Shown here piece by piece: positions 35,451 through 45,258 of a DNA stretch of 64,000 nt. Position numbers and translations under genes: made by a program. The notes under the pieces are model-generated. The model made no database searches and had not been told where the DNA came from. It saw only the letters and a list, made by a program, of their open reading frames with translations. This stretch comes from Vibrio echinoideorum (GTDB lineage: Bacteria > Pseudomonadota > Gammaproteobacteria > Enterobacterales > Vibrionaceae). Position 1 is the first letter of the stretch; each line of letters opens with the position of its first letter. Where the stretch lies: NCBI RefSeq assembly GCF_024347455.1, contig NZ_AP025483.1, forward strand, positions 1,240,001 to 1,304,000, given 5' to 3'.

Positions 35451-36016
35451 TTCTATTCTATCTATATGGCCAAATATGGCAAGACGTCTTCTGTTGCTCT
35501 GTTCTGGAATGCTAATTCTGGCTTGAGCAGCAAGTTTCAATCATTCTTTTCAGCTCAACCTCCAACTCATCTTCTATTTCAAGATAGATCTAACTCACTC
35601 GTTTCTGGTTAGAAACCTTTCCAACTTATGCCATATCTCTAGATAATTAGCACAAATAAAGTCTTAAAATAACACAAAATTATTGTGCTATTTGTAACTA
35701 AGTGTTTTTTGGCCTGCTTCAAAAAACAACGAAAATTAAAAGTTATCGTAAAATTAGGTCGTTTTACGATCGAAATGACGGTGTCCTATAGCAAGTATGA
35801 TTGATATCACAATCAAACCATCTCTCTGGTTGATTAATGAGTCTCAGACCACATTATTCTCACGTCGTATTGTAATACAAAAATCATAAGGGTAAGAATA
35901 TTGTAATGAAACGTTACGGTCATGAGCTGTATGCAATAGAACGTTAGATTTCAAGCTCAGCTAGAACGTGTCATATAAAAACTGTACCTCTTACAAAATG
36001 GATTCTGGAGAAGAAC
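35451..36016. other. Gene-free region upstream of the second TRAP operon
   Basis: 566 bases without a convincing gene; the one short open frame at 35968 is an artefact of another frame. A CRP-like box, TATGA-N6-TCACA, lies at 35796-35811 (9 of 10 half-site bases match TGTGA/TCACA), a suitable place for activation of the downstream transporter. The region is AT-rich. No RNA gene recognised. Confidence 0.45.
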
Positions 36017-36976
36017 ATGAAAAAACACCTACTGACGATTGCAGCGGCGTCAATTCTGATGGCATTTGGCGCTCAAGCAAAAACTTTGACCTTAGGGCAT
36101 GCAATGTCATTAGAAAGCGCAGCTCACCAAGGCATGGTGATCATGGCTGATAAAGTGAAAGAAAAATCGAATGGTGACCTTACGATTAAGATCTTTCCAA
36201 ACGGTCAACTAGGTTCTGAACGTGATCAAGCTGAGCAAGTTGTTACCGGCGCGATTGATATGGCTAAAATCAATGGTGGGTTAGCAGAATCTTTTGAACC
36301 AACGTTTAAAGTCAATGCACTGCCTTTCTTATTTCGTGACGTTCCACACATGAGAACGTTCATGAGAAGTGAAGCCGCACAAGAGATGTTGCTTTCAAGT
36401 GAAGGTAAAGGCTTCATTGGTCTTACATTTTATGATTCAGGCACACGTAGCTTCTACGCTAAAAAAGCCATTAACTCACCGGCTGATCTAGCAGGCATGA
36501 AAGTTCGAGTTCCTGGTTCTCCAACCATGATGGAAATGGTTAACCTACTAGGCGGTAAAGCAACACCTGTACCTTTCAATGAGGTATACACGGCGCTGCA
36601 ACAAGGCGTCATTGACGGTGCTGAAAATAACATTTCTAGCTTAGTTGAAATGAAACACAGTGAAGTTGCTAAATTTTATTCTATGGATCAGCACATGATG
36701 ACACCTGACGTGATCATCATTTCAGAATACAAATGGGGTTCATTAACGGCAGAAGAGCAAAAAATCTTAAAAGAAGCTGCTGCTGAATCTCTTGAAGAGC
36801 AGATCAAAATCTGGGACGCAACAGATGACATGAACAAAGAGAAAGGAATGAAAGAAGGCGTAACGTTTGTTGAAGTTGATAAAGCCCCTTTCCGTGCAGC
36901 GGTTAAACCTATGATTGATGAGGCGAAAAAAGATCCAAAACTAGCTCCGTTCATTGAAAAAATTGAAGCTCTTTAA
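36017..36976 (+). CDS. TRAP transporter substrate-binding protein (DctP family)
   Basis: A 319-residue soluble DctP-type binding protein with a normal cleavable signal (ends near AQA, then KTLTLGH). The Arg signature is GMKVRVPGSPTMMEM and the following VPFNEVYTALQQGVIDGAENN is classic. Many members bind organic acids (C4-dicarboxylates, sugar acids, sialic acid). Substrate not decided by sequence. It is first in an operon with DctQ and DctM, and a terminator-like hairpin lies after it. Confidence 0.92.
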   Translation: MKKHLLTIAAASILMAFGAQAKTLTLGHAMSLESAAHQGMVIMADKVKEKSNGDLTIKIFPNGQLGSERDQAEQVVTGAIDMAKINGGLAESFEPTFKVNALPFLFRDVPHMRTFMRSEAAQEMLLSSEGKGFIGLTFYDSGTRSFYAKKAINSPADLAGMKVRVPGSPTMMEMVNLLGGKATPVPFNEVYTALQQGVIDGAENNISSLVEMKHSEVAKFYSMDQHMMTPDVIIISEYKWGSLTAEEQKILKEAAAESLEEQIKIWDATDDMNKEKGMKEGVTFVEVDKAPFRAAVKPMIDEAKKDPKLAPFIEKIEAL

Positions 36977-36995
36977 TCAGTATTAGTGAAAATAT

Positions 36996-37026
36996 AATTT
37001 TGCCTTGGCTTTGCTAAGGCAAAATT
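36996..37026 (+). terminator. Hairpin between TRAP binding-protein and permease genes
   Basis: Eleven-base perfect arms AATTTTGCCTT / AAGGCAAAATT, 9-base loop, followed by T's (TTTTTT run at 37025-37030). This is an intrinsic-terminator shape inside the operon, 19 bases after the binding-protein stop. Partial read-through would lower permease expression. Confidence 0.8.
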
Positions 37027-37043
37027 TTTTGAGGTATCACACC

Positions 37044-37523
37044 ATGTTAGCAACTTTCAGAACCCTACTTGATAGGTTGATTCTTTTTGTCTCTTCTTTT
37101 GCATTAATGTTACTTGTCGTTACTGTCACTTGGCAGGTTTTTAGTCGTTATGTTTTGAATGACCCGAGTAACTGGACTGATGAACTTGCTCGTTATGCGA
37201 TGGTATGGCTTGGATTATTAGGAGCAAGCTACTTATTCGGTATCAAAGGACACTTAGCAATAACGTTATTGGATGGTTATCTTAAGGGTAAAGCACATAT
37301 AGCATTACACGTACTTATCAATGTGATCTCTGGTTCATTTGTCTTTTTAGCAATGCTTCAAGGTGGCATCGCCCTAATGGGAAGAACTACACAACAACTC
37401 TCTCCAGCACTGCAATTACCGATGTCGACGGTTTATTCAATATTGCCGATATCAGCCGTTATTATCCTCATCTATTTGGTCATGAATACGTTTGATCTTT
37501 TTTGTGAACCCAACAAAAAGTAA
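37044..37523 (+). CDS. TRAP transporter small permease (DctQ)
   Basis: About 159 residues, four helices. The motif DPSNWTDELARYAMVWLGLLGA is the conserved DctQ core. The ATG at 37044 has GAGG nine bases upstream (37031-37034); an upstream in-frame ATG at 37005 lies inside the hairpin and is unlikely. It is followed by the large permease 21 bases later. Confidence 0.9.
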   Translation: MLATFRTLLDRLILFVSSFALMLLVVTVTWQVFSRYVLNDPSNWTDELARYAMVWLGLLGASYLFGIKGHLAITLLDGYLKGKAHIALHVLINVISGSFVFLAMLQGGIALMGRTTQQLSPALQLPMSTVYSILPISAVIILIYLVMNTFDLFCEPNKK

Positions 37524-37544
37524 GTTTTAGAAGGACTCTATATT

Positions 37545-38852
37545 ATGGATTTGTCCATTGGTGTTTGGCTGCTCGGCCTATTCTTATTCATGATTGCGAT
37601 AAGCATGCCCATTGCGATTGCAATTGCCATGTCATCTTTAACGATCATGTATTTCATCTTACCGTTTGAAGTCGCTAGTATTACTGCGGGTCAAAAAATC
37701 ATTACCGGTATTGATAGTTTCAGTTTATTAGCCATCCCTTTCTTTATCCTCGCTGGGAATATAATGAATGTGGGTGGTATCGCTAGCCGACTTATCAACC
37801 TTGCAAAGCTCCTGGTTGGTTGGATTCCTGGTTCACTTTTTCACGTTAACATCTTTGCAAATATGATGTTTGGCGCCGTTTCAGGATCAGCCGTTGCTGC
37901 AGCGGCTGCGGTTGGTAAAACCTTAGGCCCTGAATTAGAAAAAGATGGCTATGATAAAAACTTAGCAACAGCAGTAAACGTTGCATCTTGCCCTGCAGGT
38001 TTATTAATACCGCCGAGTAATTCACTGATCGTGTTTTCAGTGGTATCGGGTGGAACATCCGTTGCAGCATTATTTATCGCAGGTTATGTCCCAGGTATTT
38101 TAATGGGTTTAAGTTGTATGGTCGTAGCCTATTTCATCGCTAAAAAGAAAGGCTACAAAACAAGTGCGAATGAAGGCTTCACAACGAAAGATGTGCTAAG
38201 GGTTGTTTGGCAAGCAACGCCAAGCTTAGGGCTTATTGTTGTTGTTATTGGCGGTATTATTGGTGGTATATTCACTGCAACAGAAGGGGCATGTATAGCG
38301 GTTCTTTACTCTTTTATTCTGTCACTCTGTTACCGAACCCTCAAATGGGCGCATTTCCCGATAATTTGTAGAGAAACCGTTCAGGTCACGGGTATTATGC
38401 TGTTCTTGATTGGTGCTTCAACCATCATGTCATGGGCTATGGCTTTTACCGGTCTACCAACAATGATCAGTGATTGGATGCTCTCTATTTCAGATAATCC
38501 GATCATCATCTTTATTCTGATGAACTTGATCCTACTGATTGTGGGTATGTTTATGGATCTTACGCCTGCCGTATTGATTTTTACCCCTATTTTTATGCCG
38601 ATTGCTGAGCATTTAGGTATGCATCCAATTCACTTCGCGATGATGATTATCTTCAACTTATGTATTGGTATTGCAACGCCACCCGTTGGTACGGCGCTAT
38701 TTGTAGGTTGTAGTGTCAGTGGTTCCAAGATTGAAAATGTGATTAGAAGTATCATGCCGTTTTGTGCCGTATTGATTGTCACATTGTTGGCCATTACTTT
38801 TATTCCTGAAATTAGTTTAGCGCTGCCTCGTGCATTTGGATTAATCAATTAA
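37545..38852 (+). CDS. TRAP transporter large permease (DctM)
   Basis: A 435-residue, about 12-helix sodium-coupled permease. Motifs include SGSAVAAAAAVGK, SCPAGLLIPPSNSLIVFS and TPAVLIFTPIFMPIA with GIATPPVGTALFVG, typical of DctM. Last gene of the operon, ended by a strong terminator. Confidence 0.93.
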   Translation: MDLSIGVWLLGLFLFMIAISMPIAIAIAMSSLTIMYFILPFEVASITAGQKIITGIDSFSLLAIPFFILAGNIMNVGGIASRLINLAKLLVGWIPGSLFHVNIFANMMFGAVSGSAVAAAAAVGKTLGPELEKDGYDKNLATAVNVASCPAGLLIPPSNSLIVFSVVSGGTSVAALFIAGYVPGILMGLSCMVVAYFIAKKKGYKTSANEGFTTKDVLRVVWQATPSLGLIVVVIGGIIGGIFTATEGACIAVLYSFILSLCYRTLKWAHFPIICRETVQVTGIMLFLIGASTIMSWAMAFTGLPTMISDWMLSISDNPIIIFILMNLILLIVGMFMDLTPAVLIFTPIFMPIAEHLGMHPIHFAMMIIFNLCIGIATPPVGTALFVGCSVSGSKIENVIRSIMPFCAVLIVTLLAITFIPEISLALPRAFGLIN

Positions 38853-38902
38853 CCTTACAAGGGTAAGATTTACCGACTAAAGATTGATCATCATCTAATA
38901 AA

Positions 38903-38928
38903 AAAACCGCCTATATGAAGGCGGTTTT
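38903..38928. terminator. Terminator between the TRAP operon and the symporter gene
   Basis: Ten-base perfect arms AAAACCGCCT / AGGCGGTTTT, 6-base loop, A-rich before and T-rich after. Convergent genes on both sides. Confidence 0.9.
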
Positions 38929-38957
38929 TATTTATCAATCAAAACTAAAGCTGAATA

Positions 38958-40217
38958 CTACGCTTGTTGTTTTTGTAGCTCAGCTTCTTGTTCTTCGTCT
39001 TTGATTAGAGAATCAACGATTACTGCACATGCTGCATCACCAGTGATGTTCAGAGCAGTACGAATCATATCGAAGATACGGTCCAGAGCGAACAATAGAG
39101 GCAGACCTTCGATCGGGATACCAGCTGCTAGAAGAACGGCAACCACTAGGAAAGAAGGACCTGGAACGCCAGCTTGACCAACTGCACCTAGCGTAGAGGT
39201 TACGATGATAGCAACATAAGCACCCATAGTAAGATCGATGTTGAACAGCTGTGCAAAGAAGATAGCCACTAGGCCGTAGTAAATTGCGTTACCAGACATG
39301 TTTATCGTCGCACCTAGAGGCAGAACGAATGAGGCTGTAGAGTTACGAACGCCAAGCTCTTTCTCTACCGTTTCCATTGTTACTGGCAATGTAGCCATTG
39401 AAGATGCAGTTGATAGTGCAACCGCTTGAGGCTTCTTCATTGCAACTAGGAACTTCTTAGCTGAAGTCTTAGTAAAGATTTGAATCATTAGTGGGTAAGC
39501 AACAAAGCCGAAGATAAGAATTGCAGCGATGTAAACAATGAACAGCTTGAATACAACCATCAATGCGCCAAATCCGAATGTACCGACTGCTTCTGCCATT
39601 AGACCAAATACGCCAAGTGGTGCAATGATCATAACCTTGTTGATCATCCAAACCATAGCGTCAACGATCGCATTTACGCCGTTGATGATCGGGTCACGCT
39701 TCTCTTTTGCTTGTTTAGAAATCGCAATACCAAAGAATAAGCAGAAAACGAGAATTTGCAGAATGTTTGCTTCATTCAGTGATTGAAAAACGTTGGTAGG
39801 GATCATGCCAGTGATGGTAGCCCAGAACGTTGGCAGTTCGCCTTTCGCAGCGTATTCTGAAGAGAACATGCCTTCAACGCCAGAAACATCGATACCACGC
39901 CCCGGCTCGAATACTTCACCCATTACAAGCGCAAGAGCTACAGCAAGTGCAGACGTTAGTGCAAAGTAACCTAATGTTGTTACGCCAACTTTACCTGCAG
40001 ATGAGCTGTTACCTAGGCCAGCAGCGCCAGAGATAAGTGCTACCGCAACTAGAGGGATAACCAACATCTTGATCAAATTGATGAAGATCGCACCTAGTGG
40101 AGCGAACATAGTTGCGCTTTGGCCCATCATCGCACCGACAACAGTACCGATGATCATTGCAATAACGACTTGTACGCCGATATTGCGTAGTAAACTCTTT
40201 TCTTTTAACACTTCCAT
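38958..40217 (-). CDS. Dicarboxylate/amino acid:cation symporter (DAACS family)
   Basis: About 419 residues, the GltP/DctA family that co-transports glutamate, aspartate or C4-dicarboxylates with protons or sodium. Family motifs: ALSTASSMATLPVTME (serine-rich re-entrant loop), GATINMSGNAIYYG and AGVPGPSFLVVAVLLAAGIP. The ATG at 40217 has a perfect AGGAG; the upstream ATG at 40277 is part of a leaderless extension. The gene is single and its promoter region contains a LacI/PurR-like palindrome. Confidence 0.9.
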   Translation of the reverse strand: MEVLKEKSLLRNIGVQVVIAMIIGTVVGAMMGQSATMFAPLGAIFINLIKMLVIPLVAVALISGAAGLGNSSSAGKVGVTTLGYFALTSALAVALALVMGEVFEPGRGIDVSGVEGMFSSEYAAKGELPTFWATITGMIPTNVFQSLNEANILQILVFCLFFGIAISKQAKEKRDPIINGVNAIVDAMVWMINKVMIIAPLGVFGLMAEAVGTFGFGALMVVFKLFIVYIAAILIFGFVAYPLMIQIFTKTSAKKFLVAMKKPQAVALSTASSMATLPVTMETVEKELGVRNSTASFVLPLGATINMSGNAIYYGLVAIFFAQLFNIDLTMGAYVAIIVTSTLGAVGQAGVPGPSFLVVAVLLAAGIPIEGLPLLFALDRIFDMIRTALNITGDAACAVIVDSLIKDEEQEAELQKQQA

Positions 40218-40545
40218 AACTCCTGTGCTACAAAATATAAAAATCCTAGAATTACACACCAAGGTATCAGTTACCATTAGATGAATATTTCGCGATGAGT
40301 TTTACACGTATCTTTTACATTTATCAATATGAGCAGATGTGAAAGACCATTAAAAAGCGGTAATCAAATGTCAATTGGTGTTTTTTTAGACCCAAACAAA
40401 CGTTTGCTTGTTAATTTGGCATTATTATTTATAAATCATAATTATGTTTTGGTTAGGTGTTATCGGTGTGCTACAGATTTGTTTTAAGCGTTGTTTTTAT
40501 CAAAGCTTTAACAATTGAGAGGGGGGATGGAGTGTTTTCGGAGAA
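40218..40545. other. Gene-free region between the symporter and trpA
   Basis: Contains the symporter promoter region on the minus strand. A palindromic 16-mer at 40394-40409, AAACAAACGTTTGCTT, matches the E. coli PurR consensus in about 13 of 16 bases; LacI-family operators share this centre. No gene recognised. Confidence 0.4.
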
Positions 40546-40584
40546 AATCTCCCACTGAGTGAATTGTCACACTAGTGGGAGATT
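40546..40584 (-). terminator. Terminator of the trp operon
   Basis: Eleven-base perfect arms AATCTCCCACT / AGTGGGAGATT with a 17-base loop. On the minus strand the second arm ends in TTTTCTCC. It lies just after trpA. Confidence 0.85.
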
Positions 40585-40589
40585 ATTTA

Positions 40590-41396
40590 TTACTTTTGTG
40601 TCGCAGCTTTCATTGGTGTAACAAATTCAGCCAATGCTTTTAGCATTGCTTCTGGCTGTTCAACGTTGTTTTCAATGATTTTTACAACGGCTGAGCCAGA
40701 AATAGCGCCGGCAGCACCCGCTTCAATGGCTTCTTTTACTTGCTCTGGTGCGGAGATACCAAAACCAAGCAGTGCTGGTGGAGCATCAAACTTGTTTAAA
40801 CGGTTAAGCAGTGCAGAAACTGGCATGTTTGCCTTTGTTTCAGCACCGGTTACGCCGGCACGAGAAAGTAGGTATGTGTAACCGCCACCTAGCTCAGAAA
40901 CCGATTGAAGTGTTTCATCGCTTGCTGTTGGTGGAGCAATAAAGATTGGGTGAACGCCAAACTTTTCGGCCGCCGCAACGAACTCTTGGCTTTCATTGGT
41001 TGGTACATCAGCAATCAAGACTGAATCGATACCTGCTTTTGCGCAGCGTTCGTAAAAATGTTCTATACCACGTGCGTAAACCAAGTTTGCGTACATCAGT
41101 AGGCCGATTGGTAGCTCTGGGTATTTAGCGCGGATTTGGCTAATAAGCTCAAAGCACACGTCAGGCGTTACTTTCGAATCCAAAGCACGGATGTTTGCGC
41201 CTTGGATAGTTGGACCATCAGCCAGTGGGTCAGAGAATGGAATACCAAGTTCAAGTGCGTCAGCACCGGCTTCCACTAGTGTTTCCATGATCTTCAATGA
41301 TTGCTCTGGGTTAGGATCGCCAACCGTTACAAATGGTACAAATGCGCCTTGATTCTTTTCAGCTAAGCGAGTGAAGAGTGATTGATAGCGATCCAT
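40590..41396 (-). CDS. trpA: Tryptophan synthase alpha subunit
   Basis: A 268-residue TIM barrel that cleaves indole-3-glycerol phosphate to indole and glyceraldehyde-3-phosphate; indole passes through a tunnel to TrpB. Catalytic Glu49 (ELGIPF) and Asp60 (PLADGPTIQ) are present. The start overlaps the trpB stop by one base (TAATG), so translation is coupled. Last gene of the operon. Confidence 0.97.
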   Translation of the reverse strand: MDRYQSLFTRLAEKNQGAFVPFVTVGDPNPEQSLKIMETLVEAGADALELGIPFSDPLADGPTIQGANIRALDSKVTPDVCFELISQIRAKYPELPIGLLMYANLVYARGIEHFYERCAKAGIDSVLIADVPTNESQEFVAAAEKFGVHPIFIAPPTASDETLQSVSELGGGYTYLLSRAGVTGAETKANMPVSALLNRLNKFDAPPALLGFGISAPEQVKEAIEAGAAGAISGSAVVKIIENNVEQPEAMLKALAEFVTPMKAATQK

Positions 41397-42586
41397 TATA
41401 ATGCTCCTTTCTCTTTAAGAATGTCGTGTACAGAGAAAATGTCTTTGTCACCACGACCAGATAAGTTAACGACTAATAGTTGCTCTTTCTCTGGGTCGTC
41501 GTGTGCCATTTTGACAGCGTGAGCCACAGCATGAGATGACTCTAGCGCAGCAATAATACCTTCTTTACGTGCAATCAATTGGAATGCATCTAACGCTTCG
41601 TCATCGGTTACGCTATCGTATTCTGCGCGGCCAATGGCATTCAGGTGCGCGTGCTGCGGACCAACTGATGGGAAATCTAGACCTGCAGAAACCGAATAAG
41701 ACTCTTCTACTTGGCCGTTCTCATCTTGCATCAGTGGTGCTTTCATACCGAAGAAGATACCCGTTTTGCCGTGCTTAAGCGGCGCGCCGTGTTGGTCGGT
41801 ATCAATACCTTTACCAGCAGGCTCTACACCGATCAGGCGAACAGACTCTTCTTCAATGAAGTCAGCGAACATACCGATAGCGTTTGAACCACCGCCGACA
41901 CAAGCGATAACCGCATCAGGAAGGCGACCTTCACGAGCTAAGATTTGGTGCTTCGTTTCTTCACCAATCATGCGTTGGAAATCACGAACAATCGTTGGGA
42001 ATGGGTGAGGGCCCGCCGCAGTACCCAATAGGTAGTGCGCGTCTTCATAAGTTGCAGACCAGTCACGTAGCGCTTCGTTACATGCATCTTTTAGCGTTGA
42101 AGAGCCAGAATGAACAGGGATAACCTCTGCGCCCATTAGCTTCATACGGAACACGTTCGGGCTTTGACGTTCAACGTCTTTTGCACCCATGTAAACACGA
42201 CACTTAAGGCCCAGTAGAGCACACGCTAGAGCCGTTGCAACACCGTGTTGGCCTGCGCCAGTTTCAGCGATGATTTCCTGTTTACCCATACGTTTTGCGA
42301 GCAATGCTTGGCCAAGAACTTGGTTTGTTTTGTGAGCACCGCCGTGAAGTAGATCTTCACGCTTTAGGTACAGTTTGGTTTTTGTACCTTTAGTCAGGTT
42401 ACGCGTTAGCGTTAGTGCCGTTGGACGACCTGCGTACTCTTGAAGAAGCGTCATGAATTCACTGCGGAACTCAGGATCTGCTTGTGCATCGATAAATGCT
42501 TGTTCTAGTTGGTCTAGTGCTGGCACTAGGATCTGCGGTACGTATTGACCACCGTATTCACCAAAGTAGGCATCGAGTTTAGCCAT
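41396..42586 (-). CDS. trpB: Tryptophan synthase beta subunit
   Basis: A 396-residue PLP enzyme joining indole and serine to make tryptophan. The cofactor lysine is Lys86 in GGAHKTNQ, and the glycine loop GGGSNAIG holds the phosphate. Coupled to trpA at its end; a 195-base spacer separates its start from trpCF, unlike the rest of the operon. Confidence 0.97.
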   Translation of the reverse strand: MAKLDAYFGEYGGQYVPQILVPALDQLEQAFIDAQADPEFRSEFMTLLQEYAGRPTALTLTRNLTKGTKTKLYLKREDLLHGGAHKTNQVLGQALLAKRMGKQEIIAETGAGQHGVATALACALLGLKCRVYMGAKDVERQSPNVFRMKLMGAEVIPVHSGSSTLKDACNEALRDWSATYEDAHYLLGTAAGPHPFPTIVRDFQRMIGEETKHQILAREGRLPDAVIACVGGGSNAIGMFADFIEEESVRLIGVEPAGKGIDTDQHGAPLKHGKTGIFFGMKAPLMQDENGQVEESYSVSAGLDFPSVGPQHAHLNAIGRAEYDSVTDDEALDAFQLIARKEGIIAALESSHAVAHAVKMAHDDPEKEQLLVVNLSGRGDKDIFSVHDILKEKGAL

Positions 42587-42781
42587 TGTGTTATTCCTTC
42601 AATTCTATCGATGTGTATTCACACCAAGTCATTTAATCTTGTTTAAGCTTCGCAAAGGCAAAGCTCACTAATCTGTTTTTTGATTCTGCGCTCTAGGTTC
42701 AGCTTTCTAGCTTTCTAGCTTCTAAGTTCTAAGTTCTAAGCTCTGAGTTCGAGGTTCCAGGTTTAAGTTCTAGAAACCGAA
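42587..42781 (-). repeat. Repeat-bearing spacer between trpCF and trpB
   Basis: 195 bases without a gene inside the trp operon. The part 42691-42775 is a degenerate array of 7-10 base units: TTTCTAGC, TTCTAAG (repeated), TCTGAG, TTCGAGG, TTCCAGG, TTTAAG, TTCTAG. No terminator shape or clear internal promoter was found. The other gene junctions of this operon are 2 to 14 bases. Confidence 0.85.
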
Positions 42782-44239
42782 CTAGTAATTACGAATCGCT
42801 GCAAAAGCACGTTGCAGTTTGTCTGCGTCTTTTTTACCTGGAGCCGATTCAACGCCAGAGTTTAGGTCTAGCCCTAAACAACCCAACTTAGCCGCTTGGT
42901 TAGCATTTTCTGGGTTTAGACCGCCCGCTAACATGATTGCGTTTTGGTTGTTGATTAGGCTCCAATCGAACACTTGGCCTGTACCGCCAGTTTGAGAACC
43001 CACTTTAGTATCTAGCAGGTGACGAGTCACGTTGCTTTGAAGTAATTCTGGTAGCGCGCTTTTAGCACCGGAAGCATCACCAGAAGTAACACCGTAAGCT
43101 TTCCAAATCTCAACGTTTTCAGGCAGTGATTGTTTTAACTCATCTACAAACGCTTGAGACTCATCACCGTGTAGTTGCACCGCAAACAAACCTAGCTCAG
43201 AAACCGTTTTCGTAACGTCAGTAACGCTATGGTTTTGGAACACACCTACGTAGTTCAAAGGAGCGCCACTCATGGTTAAACGAGCCGCTTCGATATCCAC
43301 ATGGCGCTTAGACGCTTCAACGAAAATCAGACCACCGAATACCGCACCTGCTTGATACGCTTTTGCTGCATCGTCTGGGTGGGTTAAACCACAGACCTTG
43401 TTTTCACCGAGCGTCACTTTACGCACCGCAAGCTCTAAGTTCTTTTCAGCCATCAGAGAGCTGCCGATTAGGAAGCCGTCTGCAAATGTTGAAAGGTCAC
43501 GAACTTGTTGATGCGTGTAGATGCCAGACTCTGAAATCACGACTGCTTCTGGAGCAAGTTTGCGAACCAGCGGAGCTAACTCTTTGGTACGGTTCAAATC
43601 AGTCGAAAGGTCACGTAGGTTACGGTTATTAATGCCGATTACTTTTGCTTCTAGAGCGACTGCGCGGTGAAGCTCTTCTTCGTTGCTGACTTCGGTTAGT
43701 ACACCCATGTTGAGTGAGTGAGCGACTTCAGCAAGCACTTTGTACTCTTCATCATCTAATACCGACAGCATCAGCAAGATTGCATCAGCTGAATAGTGAC
43801 GAGCTAAGTAAACTTGGTAGCTATCGACCATGAAGTCTTTACACAAGATAGGTTGCTTAGCAATGCTACGAACCTTTGGCAAAAACTCAAAATTACCTTG
43901 GAAGTACTTCTCGTCTGTTAGTACTGAAATCGCATTTGCGTGGTTGTTGTACACCGATGCGATGTAGTCCAAATCAAACTCGTCGCGAATCAAACCTTTT
44001 GACGGCGATGCCTTCTTACATTCCGTGATGAAAACGGTTTGCTCGCCGCTTAGTGCATCATAGAAGCTACGATCTGTTGCGGTTAAGGCCGCTTTAAACT
44101 CGTCCAATGGTTGAGCCTGCTTACGCGCTTCAACCCATTGGTATTTGTCACGAACGATTTTTGCTAATACTTCGGCCATTTCAGCTTCTTTGACTGAAAC
44201 GTGGGTCGACAGTTTATCGGTAGTCTGTGTCATGTTCAT
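42782..44239 (-). CDS. trpCF: Bifunctional indole-3-glycerol-phosphate synthase / PRA isomerase
   Basis: A 485-residue fusion of TrpC (about 1-260, KKASPSKG, CKDFM and ISESGIY motifs) and TrpF (about 260-485, KVCGLTHPDDA, AVQLHGDE, AGGLNPEN). It converts phosphoribosyl-anthranilate to indole-3-glycerol phosphate in two steps. The fusion is normal in gamma-proteobacteria. It starts 14 bases after trpD; an ATG at 44233 is an alternative start. Confidence 0.96.
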   Translation of the reverse strand: MNMTQTTDKLSTHVSVKEAEMAEVLAKIVRDKYQWVEARKQAQPLDEFKAALTATDRSFYDALSGEQTVFITECKKASPSKGLIRDEFDLDYIASVYNNHANAISVLTDEKYFQGNFEFLPKVRSIAKQPILCKDFMVDSYQVYLARHYSADAILLMLSVLDDEEYKVLAEVAHSLNMGVLTEVSNEEELHRAVALEAKVIGINNRNLRDLSTDLNRTKELAPLVRKLAPEAVVISESGIYTHQQVRDLSTFADGFLIGSSLMAEKNLELAVRKVTLGENKVCGLTHPDDAAKAYQAGAVFGGLIFVEASKRHVDIEAARLTMSGAPLNYVGVFQNHSVTDVTKTVSELGLFAVQLHGDESQAFVDELKQSLPENVEIWKAYGVTSGDASGAKSALPELLQSNVTRHLLDTKVGSQTGGTGQVFDWSLINNQNAIMLAGGLNPENANQAAKLGCLGLDLNSGVESAPGKKDADKLQRAFAAIRNY

Positions 44240-44253
44240 TGTCTCGTCGTTCG

Positions 44254-45249
44254 TTAGGCGTGTGCAGCAAGCTTTTGTACAAGCTCGTACGCTTTGCCAG
44301 AGTTCATCGCGTCAATCGCTTGCTGTGCGTTGGCTTTTAGATCTTCGTGACCAAATAGACGCATCAGCAGTGCAACGTTGACTGCCACAGCGCCAACTTG
44401 AGCATCTGTGCCTTTACCCGTCAGGATATCGGTTGTGATGGCTTTGTTCTCTTCTGGCTCGCCGCCCTTGATTGCTTCAAGAGGGTGAGTGTTCAGGCCA
44501 AAGTCTGACGGTGTCACTGTGTACTCGTGAATTTTGCCATCTTTAATTTCAGCAACGATTGTCTCGCCATGAATAGCCACTTCATCAAGGCCACTACCGT
44601 GCACAACGGCAGCACGCTTCATACCCATTTGCAGCATCGTCTCCGCAATAGGGCGTACGAGTTCTTTGCTGTAAACACCCATCAGCTCGATGTTAGGGCG
44701 AGCAGGGTTAATCAATGGACCAAGGATGTTGAAGATAGTGCGTGTTTTCATTGTTTGACGAACGGGCATCGCGTGACGTACACCAACGTGATATTGCGGA
44801 GCAAATAAGAATGCTACGCCAAGTTCGTCAACGGCTTTACGTGTATCTTCAGCGGTCATCGCTAAGTTGATACCAAACGAATCTAGCAGATCAGAAGAGC
44901 CTGATTTACTTGATACGCTGCGGTTGCCGTGCTTAGCTATTTTTAAACCACACGCTGCTGCTACAAATGCAGAAGTTGTAGAAATGTTGATGGTGTCATG
45001 ACCGTCGCCGCCTGTACCTACGATGTCTGCAAAATCGTAATCAGGACGTGGGAACGGGTTTGCATTGGCAAGCAGTGCTTTCGCTGCGCCAGCGATTTCA
45101 TCCGGCGTTTCGCCTTTGATTTTCAGCGCAGTAAGCGCAGAAGCCATCAAAATTGGGTCTAGTTCGCCCTTGATGATCACATCAAACAGTTGTTGGCTTT
45201 CTTCTTGAGTAAGAGACTGTTGTTCGTAAAGTTTATTAATCTGTTCCAT
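44254..45249 (-). CDS. trpD: Anthranilate phosphoribosyltransferase
   Basis: A 331-residue enzyme that joins anthranilate and PRPP. The PRPP site shows GTGGDGHDTINIST (pyrophosphate loop), then KHGNRSVSSKSGSSD. No TrpG fusion: trpG is a separate gene here, which differs from E. coli where they are fused. It starts 9 bases after trpG. Confidence 0.96.
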   Translation of the reverse strand: MEQINKLYEQQSLTQEESQQLFDVIIKGELDPILMASALTALKIKGETPDEIAGAAKALLANANPFPRPDYDFADIVGTGGDGHDTINISTTSAFVAAACGLKIAKHGNRSVSSKSGSSDLLDSFGINLAMTAEDTRKAVDELGVAFLFAPQYHVGVRHAMPVRQTMKTRTIFNILGPLINPARPNIELMGVYSKELVRPIAETMLQMGMKRAAVVHGSGLDEVAIHGETIVAEIKDGKIHEYTVTPSDFGLNTHPLEAIKGGEPEENKAITTDILTGKGTDAQVGAVAVNVALLMRLFGHEDLKANAQQAIDAMNSGKAYELVQKLAAHA

Positions 45250-45258
45250 GATCGTTTC

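Noticed and set aside
35968..36150. A 60-codon open frame overlapping the start of the second TRAP binding-protein gene
   Set aside because: It lies mostly inside the real gene in another frame, has no ribosome site, and ends in low-quality sequence.
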